Assembly (NCBI GenBank): GCA_029204225.1 | Contig: MU831987.1 | Location: 29,023-93,022, forward strand | Direction: 5' to 3' | Origin: Diphasiastrum complanatum | Lineage: Eukaryota > Streptophyta > Lycopodiopsida > Lycopodiales > Lycopodiaceae | Length of the DNA: 64,000 nt | Part shown: piece by piece, positions 1 through 11,400 of the stretch | Numbering within the stretch: position 1 is the first letter of the stretch | How the letters are laid out: every line of letters begins with the position of its first letter | Translations under genes and position numbers: made by a program | Notes under the pieces: model-generated | Told to the model about the DNA's origin: nothing | Databases searched by the model: none | What the model saw: only the letters and a program-made list of their open reading frames with translations

Positions 1-415
1 ATCATTACTTATCTCAAGGATCAGATATATCCGGATGGTTATGATTTGGAGCAAAAGACAGTTTTTCAATATAAGGTAACACCTTATACTATTATTAACA
101 ATGTTCTGTACAAGCTTGGTGCTAACCATCAACTACAAAGATGTCTCAAAACTGAAGACATTAAAAGTCGTTAAAGCCATGTACTCAAAAGATGCTGGAG
201 GACACTTTGCCTTAAAGAACACAATTAATAAGATATTGACTGCCAAGTATTGGTGGCCAACAATGTTCAAGGATGTATCAAATTTTATTCGTTTGTGCGA
301 TCCATGCCAAAGATTTGGCAAGCCTACAAAAGCAATGAATTGGCCATTGACACCAATCCTGCCTCTTGCACCATTTGAGAAGTGGGGGATTGACTTTGTC
401 AGTCCAATCAAAAAC
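1..415 (+). mobile_element. Ty3/gypsy integrase fragment, frameshifted
   Basis: This is the zinc-binding N-terminus and the start of the catalytic core of a Ty3/gypsy integrase, the enzyme that inserts retrotransposon cDNA. The frame open from base 1 ends in TAA near 172. The homologous reading resumes in another frame with GGHFALKNTINKIL, then YWWPTMFKDV and LCDPCQR, which supply the HHCC zinc-finger residues. The core then begins with WGIDFVSPI and breaks off near 415. The catalytic aspartates and glutamate are absent. It is a dead fragment cut by the window start on one side and by unrelated sequence on the other. Family assignment is sure; the lineage within Ty3/gypsy is not. Confidence 0.85.
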
Positions 416-418
416 GGG

Positions 419-498
419 CTGCCACATAGCGCATGCCCATTTCGCACGAAATGTGCCCATACACATTCTGCATGAAATATGCAAGGGCTATGTGGCAG
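419..498. repeat. 80-bp inverted repeat at the end of the gypsy fragment
   Basis: A perfect 12-bp inverted repeat (CTGCCACATAGC at 419-430 and its complement at 487-498) encloses about 56 bp that contain a smaller two-way CATTTCG/CGAAATG pair. It begins a few bases after integrase homology stops. It may be a small foldback insertion, but no target duplication or resumed integrase homology was found. Confidence 0.5.
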
Positions 499-1080
499 TT
501 CATCATTGGTTGGTCCACATGCATGTTCCATCATAATTTTCATGTGCTATGTGTTCACTTTTTATTGGGTGTCCACTTAAAAAATCATGAAAAAATGCTT
601 AGCGCTTAGCATTACATGCTCACTTTGTTAACTTTGATTTTTGGGTAAGTTATGGTGATGGTGATGATTGAACAAAATTCCTTCTTAGGCGAGTTTGAAG
701 TCAAAAACTGTGTGTTTTTTTCTTGATTCTTCTAGATTGGAAAACCTTTGTCTTTCATTTTCCAAGGTGCATGTCAAATATGCTCTCAGTCTTTCATATG
801 ATGTTGCTTTCTTTGTGTTTGGAGCTACCTTAAATAACTTTTGAAGGATTAGAAACTTCCACCATAAAGGTTATGTTTAAATTTTCATATGAACTCTTGA
901 AACCTGATTAGAAAGTTTCATAAAAAAGTTAAAACTTCATGTAAGAGCCAAGCTTTGTGGTGTTGCCAATAAAAATGTGTTGAAGGGTTTATAGTTAGTA
1001 CTTCTTTTACATTTATCAATTGGGTAGCAAAAGCTGCCAACCGCATTTTGAGGGTATCTCCACATTTATAGGAGGATAAG
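499..1080. other. No recognisable feature
   Basis: AT-rich sequence without an ORF of interest, a tRNA-like pattern or a repeat that I recognise. Confidence 0.5.
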
Positions 1081-1385
1081 TCTTTCACACAAGGCCATGT
1101 CTTGAAGGTAAGTCCAAGTGTCCTAAATTTGAATGTAAATCGTATATCAATGGCATTCATTTGACATGGGACCAATATTTCACCTTATATTCGACGGTGA
1201 CTAAACATACCCATAGACCTCCCTTAACAAGTTGACTTGATCCATGTTGGCATCTATTCTTGATACATATGATGGCACCTAGGAGCAAGTCCCACCTTAT
1301 GTGAAAGAGAAAGAGGTCACTTAAAGTTGTCTCAACCAATGAGAGGAGAGTATAGTGGGCCTCCAATGTGAAACCATCATAAGGG
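1081..1385. repeat. Diverged interspersed repeat, copy 1
   Basis: Segments here are matched in the same order and strand at 20247-20510. These include CTTTCACACAAGGCCA, a stretch around AAATTTGAATGTAAAT, CATTCATTTGACATGG and CAATGTGAAACCA. No coding sequence or terminal structure was identified, so the class is unknown. The next stretch, 1386-2035, holds nothing I recognise. Confidence 0.4.
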
Positions 1386-2035
1386 ATGTTTGGGATTGGG
1401 TTTGCCTTCAAGGTGTGGGACTATGCATTGAGTTTTGCTTTCAACAAATCTTATCAAAGGGTTCATATTTTGCCACATGGATATTATGCATTTCACCTAT
1501 GTTTTCTTCCAATGTATAGCTTACAATGGTTTGCACGATGGCAATATGAAAAGTGCTCTCTCTCCTCTTTCAACCAACTATGGAACCTCTCTTAACATGA
1601 TCGATCAACTTTGGGATGGCAATCTAGCCTAATCAAAAAAAGTGTTGCATGACATGTCGGTTTTGCTTACACTACTTTATTTTGTGTTTATATTTCATAT
1701 AACTTGCCTGCTAGTCCATGTAATGGTCTATTGATTTAGGAGAGCACATGAAGCTATAATATCTCATCCCAATTCTAAATGAGTTTGTGAAATTGTATCA
1801 TTATTTCTTGAAATAGCCTTCATGTTGTAGCAAGTCGAACATATGGGCTAATCATGACTATCAAAATGTAGTCTGCATTGCTAGCAATTTGCAAAACCAA
1901 CTATTAGAATTTGGTCACATGGCTTGGTTGGCCAACTGATGTGTACATAATGTTCTTTTCCTGGTCTAGTAAGAAGTAAAGTATAGTTGCTTTATCCACA
2001 ACATAAGCATAGTATAAGGCATTGTGTAGTGCAGC

Positions 2036-3731
2036 TCAAAAAGCCATTTGGTTGAGATAGATCTTGGATGAGATGGACTTGTCGAGATTTGCGACAGCCT
2101 CCAAATACTCTGGATGGTCTGAGGCTCTGGAACAAGATGGCACAGCTTGATGTTGCTGTGTAAGGTCATCAATGCGAAGTAGGGCTTGAAGATATTCTTC
2201 GTGTGAATCGGGCCCGCTGCAAGATGGGGTGGCTTCACTCGAGAGCTCCTTCAGCTCAGCCAACTCTTCCTCGACAAGTGCCTTCAATTCCTCAAGTGGT
2301 TGCAAGAACTCGACTCAAAAAATTTCAAGCATCTGGCCTTGGAGCCGGTGAGGCTTCATGAGGTCCACTGTGATTGACCCTGCATTGGTGCTCAGAGAAA
2401 GAGCAGCTTCTGCCTTTATTCGCGTCATGCGCTCCTCCTGCAAATATTTCTGGAGAGCGACATTATGTTGATTTGCAGCCAGAAGTTGTTGCTTCAAAGA
2501 ATTATTTTGAGTTTGAAAATTGTCAGACTTGTTCTCAATCGTCTTATTTGTTTGCTTCAAAGAATTAGCTTCTTTTATTACCGTCTAAAACTGTGTTTCA
2601 ACGGAATGATTTTGTTCAATCAGCTTGTGTTGTTTGATTCGAGCGAATTGATCTTCTCGTAGGACGTCTTTAGATCCTCTTGGCATCTCCTTTTTGAGTT
2701 AACAAATTCAATGGTAATCTTTTGATGGTACTTGTCCAACTCATAAACTTCAACCACTAGATTTTTGGCTTTCTCTGTCATGGTGCAAAACCAGTGGGGC
2801 TAGTTGTCTGATTCATCTTCATCTTCAATAGGTGCCCAAGTGTCGCCTTCTACAACTGTTCGTCCTTTGTCTGATGTGTCGGACTGGGTTGCATCATCAT
2901 CAGAGGTGGATGCACTCTGCTGCTTCTGAGATGTGGAAGCAGATGCTAGCTTTGAAGAATCAGCAGCATCAGCAACTCCATCGATATGCATGGCCACAAC
3001 TAGAACTGTATCTGATTGGGATTGTGCAGCATCAATGTCAATAGCAGTGGTAGCTGATACTTCGACTACTGGTGTAGCATCTGATGTAGTCGGGTTGGGA
3101 ACAATCAGGAGACTGGAAAGATCAATTGGCTTTGGAGCCAACAACCTTCCCGTCAACATGGTTTTCTCTTGCTCAGTCAAAATTTCAAAATGAGCGCACA
3201 GTCGAGAAACATGGGCTCCGACTCTAGAAAACTTTTGATGTTTAATCCAGCGCAAAAAAGCCTTGTATGTAATAATGTCAAAGCAAACTTGATTACCCGC
3301 TAGCGCGTCCAATATGTAACCAAAATTTTGAACCGAAATTGTTGCATCCGCATCCGTCAAAAATATTGCCTGGTTCACGTATTTATAAAACAGCTTAAAT
3401 GTTGTATCTCGAATCATGGAGATTTTATACCCCTTCATAAGTACAAAACAATTGCTTAGAAAGTGGGCCTCTTCATCCACTGAATCTTTATTTGTCGAAA
3501 CCATCTTCCCATCCACTGGTAATCCAAGGGCTGTGTAGAACAGGTCTTTAGAGATAGTGAAGAATTTGCCTCGTACGTGAACTTTGAAGTCCACCTTAAT
3601 AGGATTATGGAAGGGTCCACTTTTAGATCACCCAACCTGCATCGATCCAAAAAGTACTGGATGGATGCCAGGCGGATTCCTGCATGTGCTTTCCAAATGA
3701 TAGTAGAATTTGAACTCGATCCAGAAGCCAT
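2036..3731 (-). pseudogene. Decayed retroelement ORF, minus strand
   Basis: Reading down from an ATG at 3731 (MASGSSSNS), one broken protein of roughly 560 residues can be followed. Its N-terminal globular region (about 3730-3060) includes VHVRGKFFTISKDLFY and ALGLPVDGK, and resembles the domain annotated as 'putative plant transposon protein' (PF20167 type). A Ser/Asp-rich linker follows (about 3040-2800). The rest is Gln/Glu/Lys-rich coiled coil (about 2760-2036). The frame is broken by a frameshift near 3600, a TAG at 2798-2800, several stops between about 2540 and 2660, and a TGA near 2310. It lies antisense to the gypsy integrase at the window start. Function is unknown; gag-like or accessory retroelement protein is an inference. 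Confidence 0.55.
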
Positions 3732-4129
3732 TGGTCGAATGTTTGATGACAGCTTCGTAGATCGCAATAGCTCGTACAAGAGTGCTTTGATCGCAAAGAG
3801 AATGAGCGTAGGAAAGCATAAACTTGCAGGCAGAAAGTGTAAGGAAGAAAAATGGAAAATAACTTTGATATGTAGTAGCGGTGTGGAAGGGATGATGACA
3901 TGGCATGGTGACATGACATCTGTCATTTCTATTTATGGAGGACGTGCATGGCTCAGAGTTTCAAACTATGATTTGACAAATCGATCTTTAATGACGAAAG
4001 ATCGTTTGTGAAAAGAAAAAAAAAAAATTAAGAAGAAACAATATCTGTTTTGATATGTGATCGTACACACGTGTGAATAATGATGATCATGTGGCCATCA
4101 TATTTAATGGAGGGATACAAAAAGTAGGT

Positions 4130-4655
4130 CGAGAGATTTTCGAAAAATTCTCGAAAATATGCTAGAAAGATTCTAGAAAGTCTCGCGAAAACTTCTCACA
4201 AGATCCTAGAAAATGATACAGAAACTTACGAAAATTTCTCGAAAAAGGGAGAGAAATGTTTGAAAAGATTTTAGATAAAACTCTTGAAAAATATTGGAAG
4301 GCAGTAGAAAATTTCACGAAAATTTTGAGAAAAGATAAAAGAAAAGTTGCAAAAAATACCAGAAAAGATAAATAAAAATTCGCAATCAATTCTTGAAAAA
4401 TACTAGAAAAGAATAAGTCCACATGCACATTCTGCCAAAAAATATTAGATTAAAAACGCAAATTTTTTGTTTTTGTGTAAAATGGAAACACCAAAAAAAA
4501 TTTCAAAAAGCAAAAATTCTAGAAAAGGAAACCAAAAAAAAAACTGCAAAAAAAAAAATGTGAAAAAAAATCCTCCAAAAAAAAGGTAGAGTTTTTTTTT
4601 TTGAGAATACCAAAAATGCCAAAAAAAAAAAATCCTAAAATACAAAAGAAGAAAA

Positions 4656-4686
<31 letters not shown>
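4130..4686. repeat. A-rich degenerate repeat tract
   Basis: About 550 bp in which short variants of TCTAGAAA, TCTCGAAAA and CTAGAAAGATT recur at irregular spacing. The tract grades into nearly pure A-runs with scattered C, T or G and ends in A28 at 4659-4686. The plus strand is strongly purine-rich and the minus strand correspondingly T-rich. Confidence 0.6.
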
Positions 4687-4688
<2 letters not shown>

Positions 4689-4718
4689 CTTCACACGTGT
4701 CATTATGCAGTGGAGGGT

Positions 4719-4747
4719 CCCCCCCCCCCCCCCCAACATTAAATGTT

Positions 4748-4793
<46 letters not shown>
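4719..4793. repeat. C16 homopolymer followed by an AT microsatellite
   Basis: Sixteen consecutive C at 4719-4734, a 15-base spacer, then about 22 AT units at 4750-4793. From here to 5494 there is no repeat; the last few hundred bases are the likely promoter and 5' UTR of the LITAF gene. Confidence 0.9.
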
Positions 4794-4795
<2 letters not shown>

Positions 4796-5494
4796 CAGAA
4801 AGTGAAAAAATAACCCACAATAAATGTTACATTGTATCTAAATAGTTAAAATAGAAAATCACCAATCTAAGTTTTGAAAAAATAAAAACAAGAACTCATT
4901 TTAATGTTCAAAGTCACCTAAAAGTTCAACTCGAGGTTTAGGAGATCTTCGCCATAGCTTACCCAACCAATAGCGGCGGCAAAGCTAAAAATTTGCCGCT
5001 AAAAATGAATGCTAGCTTTGGAGTCGTATAGGAGTGCCATCAAATTTAGAGTTTATAATTCAACCTCCATGAAATAGAATTCTCTCCAAATCCACATCCA
5101 CATCCCCTGGCCAACACTCCCACAAGGAACACAAGGAAGGGCATGCGAAATGGAGATGCCAATAGTCTCGAAGTTGCCCCACGACTACTGCTTTCCAAAC
5201 CAGAGTTGACAATTCAATGGCGTCTCCCTCCCTCCATCTACCTCGGCCATCGCCTTTTCCTTTCTCGAGCAATCACAGAAACATAAATCCAAACAATATT
5301 GCTGCCTGCATTCGTTCATGCATTGAATTTATGGAAGAAGAAGATCACGAGCATCGCAGATTCAACATGTGATCGGGCTGTCAGACGATCCTTGCTTTGC
5401 CTCTCGCAATCCGCTCATCCATTCGCTTTGTTTCTTGCTGCCTTCGTTGTTGCTGCTGCATTCGTTGCAGATATTCGCGTTGCTCATTTTGAAG

Positions 5495-8400
5495 ATGACA
5501 GGACCACAGCAGCAGGAGGGAGTTGTCGATGGGCAGCCAGCAATCGGTATTCCATATGCCTATCCTCCACCTCCTCAAGCAAACGGTGGATACCCGTACG
5601 GCAGTGCGCCTCCCGTCATGGCTCCTCCGCAGCAGCAAGGCCCGCCTCAACATTTCTACACCGCACAGAATTATTTGCCTAATAGAGGGCCCGGTCCTTT
5701 CAATGCCATATATGGACATCCAAATGGCATCCCTTTGCGAGAAACGTTCTATGGAGATACGCCTGCTCCCTTTGAGTGTCCCTACTGTTCGACATCTGGT
5801 CTGACGAACATCAAGTAAGTCGCCTTACAATGTTACTGCTGGTTCATTTGCTTGTATCATAAAAGGATGTGAATGGTGCTCTGAATGTACATGATTCCTG
5901 GCCAATATTGATGTGCTCCTATACAAATATTCTTTATTGGTAAATTTCTACTTTTCAACATCATCTTTTTTATAATAATTTTGAGGACAACTTTCTTGTT
6001 GGAAATAAAGGACTGTAGGAGCCTAAGTAGTGGGTTTTAACAAATTTAGGTCGATGGAGTTTCATAAGTGGACTCTGGAGGATGGCGGTAATAGCAGCTG
6101 CGCATCCCTTTCTTGGCCATAACTGATATATAAGTTAAATCTTATCTTAACTAGGAGATCAAGGCTTAAGATGTCCTCGAATGAATTGTATGTATATAGA
6201 AAGAAGGAGTTTTTGTAAATCAGAGGCCGAAGCCAGGAGAGAGATTGAGATTTGTGGATCTAAGCACAAATGTAAGCACCTAAAAACTTTTGGAAGAATT
6301 GAATTTAAAGGATTGGAAGCTCTATCTCCCTCCTTTTTTTCTCCTCATTTGTGTGGCGAATTGGAGTTGAACCCCTGACCTCATGGGGAGGAAAGCAAGT
6401 CCTAACCAACTCACTACCTACTGGAGGAACCACCCCAATTATGCTTTTGAGAATGTTCATCTCTGCTACAGACTACAGTGATCAATGATATGGATAATGG
6501 CAGGCTACAGCTACTAGCTAGGTAGAGTCTAGACCCGGGACCGTACTACGTAGGTACTAGGACTGTAGATTGTAAATTGTAATTTTGTTTCAAAGTTGAA
6601 ACTTGAAAGTTGAAGTTCAAACTTATTTGCAAATTGCAATTACATCTGTCATCATCATTCATCATTCAACATTGAAGTTTGAACATTGAACATTCTATTA
6701 TCTATATGACATATGTAACTACTAAGTTCTAACTTCTAACTAGTAACTACTAAGTTCTAACTAGTAACTTCTAACTTCTAACTAGTAACTACTAAGTTCT
6801 AACTTCTAACTAGTAACTAGTACATCAAAATTTAAATACCAAAATCAAAATTGTAAAAATTTAAAGTTTAAAGTTTAAACCTTTAACCATTAGTAATTAG
6901 ATAATTGACTAACATTAAACAGACTACATAGTACATACTACAGTTAAAACTTAACTTCAGGAATCAGAAACTTGAAACTAGATTCTAGAATCCATAATAT
7001 ATCATGATTCATGAATCATAACATTATAGTAAATACATATGCCAGGTGCCTCATAAGTCCGGTCACCAATGTAATGCGCGATGTGTCTGATGATAAATCA
7101 TGATGTGTACATACTACACTGTAAACAGCTCAAGAGTCAATGCTCATCTAGTGACATGAACATCTACAGACTAGTAACTACAATGATCTAATTTACAATC
7201 ATCAATGAGCAGTGAGCACTCTAAGCTCTCCTACGCCTAAGTCTCCTCCCACTTGCTGGTGTTGTGGAGATTGTTGTGGCCTCTCGAGTGGCAGGCTCAG
7301 CTGCGAAATCCTCATCAGAGGCAGAGGTATGAAACCCCTCATCCTCATCCCCGCCCTCCTTGGACTCCCCATCCTCATACTCCTCCTCTGAGGACTCTGA
7401 CCCTGACGATGCCTCAGACTCAGACTTGTCCTCGTTGTCAGGGCTGTGTGCACATTGAAATCAAGACAAAATTTGGAGGGCCGAGTCTCGACAAAAGTTA
7501 AAATTTAGCTACAGTCTAGTATCTACTAGGTAGTCGTTTTTGTTATTGTTGCGTAGAAGCTGAGCATAACCATTTAAATGCCCGACATAAAAGTAAGGAA
7601 GTATGCTGGTGCAACAAGGCAGAAAGTTTGATGGGGAAGAAGTGCTACCTACACAAAATGTAGGTAATTAAGAACGTGGAACAATGATTATTGCCAATAT
7701 ATCTGGGACCTCTAGGGAAACAATAAGTGAAAAGCGTGATTCAAGAGTTGTTGTTGACTCGAAGAATTGTATGCCCCATGTGCTCGTTGGTAATGGGAGC
7801 ATGAGTAACCTAGGTAATTGGAGGTCGGTTTGTGAATTAAACCTTGTGAGGAACCCATGACTAGAGCCCTATAAGGTAGCGGGCACCACCTCCCAACAAG
7901 GTGGTGCCACATCCAATTCTTAGAGGACATATAGGCTCATTACATAGTCCAACATCCAAATCTCATGTTGTATGCCACTCTTATATAGCCATGACCTGAG
8001 CCATATTCCCAAGAGTGCTTATGGGATTAACACCTCAGCCTCCCCATGCATGTCCATTCTAGTGGTCCTAGGACTCACTCACCCTTAGAGTCATAGTCCT
8101 AACACTAGGGGTATCTCTTGATCTTGGGTCCTGTACTAACTCCATTATGCTAAGCCCCGGTTAATTACACTTAACCCTAGCTTGACCTTGGTTAGTCAAG
8201 GACGTAACATGGCCTCTATACAAGTTTTAATGCCCAAACGGCCCATTTTTTATCTCTCTCTACTTTCAAGGCCCTAGTTTTTTTTAATCTCTCTTTACCA
8301 AATTGGGCGCCCAACTACAAGGTGTTGTAAATCCCCTTGGGCCCATGAATGGCTCTTGGATTGCTTTTGTAACTCCCAATGACACTTGGCTTTTGGCCTT

Positions 8401-11400
8401 CGGCACTTGGCTTCTCCCACATTGGGCTTATTGGTCTGTGATTCTCTCAAAATTCTTTCGTATAAATAGAAAGCTCTCCTAGAGGCTCAGGGCCAAGATT
8501 CTGGGACAGTCTATGATGTATTTACATTTATTGACTAGAGAGAGAATGTGTCTCCTTTGCTATCATATCTTGTTCCACTAGAATGCATGAATGTAGTGAT
8601 TGGTTCTAAACCTTAAAATTTTATCATGATATCAGAGTAGGCTTATAGGTAGCTTAAGTAACAATCTTAGCTTCTATAATCCTAGGAAATTTCATGCATT
8701 TAGGAAGTGAACATTGAAGGGGACGTTTTTTTTTTTCAAAAAGAGAAGGTAGAAATATCATGTTTTGTGCAGGTTTTTTAATTGATTGCCTCAAAATCCT
8801 GTGGTAGAAGCAGTTACTCAGCCCTTTCTTGGCCATAACAAAATTATTAAGTAGGCTTGTCTTGTTTTTAGGGATTGAAAGGTTAAGACATCTTAAGATG
8901 AATTGTATATTGTATATAGAAGAGGAGGTTGTGTAAATAGGAGGTTGATGCAAGGAGATTGAAGTGTGGTGGGATATGTGGATCCGTGTGTGAACAAAAA
9001 TGCTTAAAAAATCCTCTAAGAATAAGATGTAAGTACAGGAGTTGAAGACTTGATCGTATCTAGTTGTCTAGTCATCTACGAGGCTAAGGTTTTGAATGAT
9101 TTGTTGTCCAAGTTATAATCTATAGAGCGAGTTTTTCTATTTTGTTTATGGCTAGCTTTCCAACATTCAAGCTATCCGCAAAATAGGTTTGGGCTGAACG
9201 TTATGGATTGCCATATTATGGTTGCATATTGTCCATGCGAAATCATATTGAGAATCACTCATGATCGTCTGCTCCCAATAACAAAACTTTTGCGAGTCAT
9301 TCTCCTAATGAGCTTGCTGCACACCCATAATTGCAATTCCATGGCAAAAGCAAACCATTATTAGTTCAATTTAGTTGCCTCGGTTTCTATGATAGAATTT
9401 TCTAGTAATGCCCATTTAGGCTACATGAAACTTTGTCTATATGCAGTGTGCACTAAGGGAGGAATTTCTCATTTCCCTTTGCCACCAAATTTTGCATTCA
9501 AATAAGTGGAAGAAGTTTTTAGGGCTTTCTCAAGGTTTTACATTGGAATCTTTGTTATGATATAATTGCGAATTGAGAAGCTTTTAATCCTTATCATTTT
9601 AGATTCTATTCAACTTGTTGCACTGCGTTTTTGGAAACGCGGTTCAAAAACGTGTTTCTGAATTCTAGGAACGTTTCTCAGAAACAATTTTTTTTTTTTT
9701 GATTTTTTTTGTGGGCAATATGGGTGTCAAATGAAAGCTCTAATCAAGGCCATTATTTTTATGTATGTTGCCGAGCATTTCTAATACAATTTGGTCAAGT
9801 TTAGGTGCATTAATCCATGTTGGGTTCTGTCAAGGATAAAAATTCAAAACTAACCCAAAACCAGTTCGTTACGATCACAAATGTCCAGTGGGATAGAGAC
9901 AGAACTGCAGAGCAAATGTACCGCGCTTTTTGCTTCAGGGGGGGCTGCACCCCCCCCCCCCCTATATAAAACTGGGGAATAGATGCACGCCGATAAGGGC
10001 CCAATATTTATGCCCCCAACCGTATGCACATTGCACTCACATCTCCATTGAAATGATTGCAAACGTGATCATCATCCATAGAGTTGATAGCCCAAACTGT
10101 AGCATTAACCATAGTTGCACAGAAACGCGTTTCTAGAATCGCGTTTCTGGTACAGAATCGCAAATTTTTTTTTATTTTTTTTTTGGAAAAATAGCTTATG
10201 GCTGAAATTTTTTTAGGGGAGCAATGGTCAAACCAGCGTTTTGTCTCCCAAAAGTGCAGTAGATAGGGCACAAACAGATCTTATTTTCAGTAGCTATTTG
10301 GTTGTTATTTGCTCTAGTTCTTAGTAATTGTTAATGCTACAATTTGGGCTATCAACTCTATGGATGATGATCACTTTTGCAATCATTTCACTGGAGATGT
10401 GAGTGCAATGTACATACAATTGGGGGGCATAAATATTGGGCCCTTATCGGTGTGCATTTGGACCCCCATTTTTATCTACGAGGGGGTGGGGGGGCAGCGC
10501 CCCCCCTGCTATTGTCGCCAGGGGGGTCTAGGGGGGGGGGCAGCGCTCCTCGAAGCAAAAGGCGAGGTACAATTGCTCTACAGTTCTCTGTCTTTATCCC
10601 ACTGGAACCATCTGTGATCGTAATGAATAGGCTAGAGGTTAGTTTTGAATTTTTATGCTTGCCAGAACCCAACAAGGATTAATGCACCTAAACCTGACCG
10701 AATTGTATCAAAAATGCTCAGCAACATACATAAAAATAATGGCCTTAGAGCTTTCATCTGATACCCATATTGCCCACAGAAAAATCAAAAGAAAAAAATA
10801 CACGTTTCTGAGAAACGTTCCCAGAATCCAAAAATGCATTTCTGACCGCGTTTCCAGAAACGCAGTGCAACTATTGCATTAACAATTATTGAGAACCAGA
10901 GCAAATAACAACCAAATAGCTACTGAAAATAAGCTCTGTTTGTGCCCTATCTACTGCACTTCTGGGAGGCAAAACGCTTTGTTTGACCATTGCTCCCCTA
11001 AAAAATTTCAGCCTATTTTTCCAAAAAAAAAAAAAAAAAAATTGTGTTTCTATACCAGAAACGCGATTCTAGAATCGTGTTTGCCCAAAAACGTGTTTCT
11101 GTGCAACTATGATCCAAACAACCAAACAATTGTGTTTATCTATCTATTTGCATGCCATTTCTATTAAATTATGTCATTTTCAATATTGTGTTGATTGTTG
11201 GGAGTTTCAATTACTCATTATCCATTTAATTATTTGATATATCTTTTTTTGTCATTTATTGAATGAGAGCAATTTTTCTCTCAAATTTTGACTTTATTCA
11301 TGAAGAACTCTTTATCTACTCGGATCTAGTATTGATAAGTGTTAAATTTGCAATTAAGGAGGCTGGAAATATGCTATATATCACTTTTGATAAGTGAAGT

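Larger units (their letters stand above)
6510..7540. mobile_element. hAT-like deletion derivative (tentative)
   Basis: Both ends carry related motifs in opposite orientation: around 6515-6570 CTACGTAGGTACTAG followed by GACTGTAG, and around 7505-7535, read from the minus strand, CTACCTAGTAG, TACTAG and GACTGTAG. Clustered two-way subterminal motifs are typical of hAT-type ends. The interior has a low-complexity tract and a terminal coding exon (7221-7455). The superfamily call is inference. Confidence 0.35.

Noticed and set aside
3577-4011. 144-residue plus-strand ORF
   Set aside because: Shadow of the minus-strand retroelement ORF; it has no motif.
5369-5494. Upstream in-frame ATG for the LITAF protein
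   Set aside because: The added 42 residues are hydrophobic and unlike the family N-terminus; ATG at 5495 fits better.
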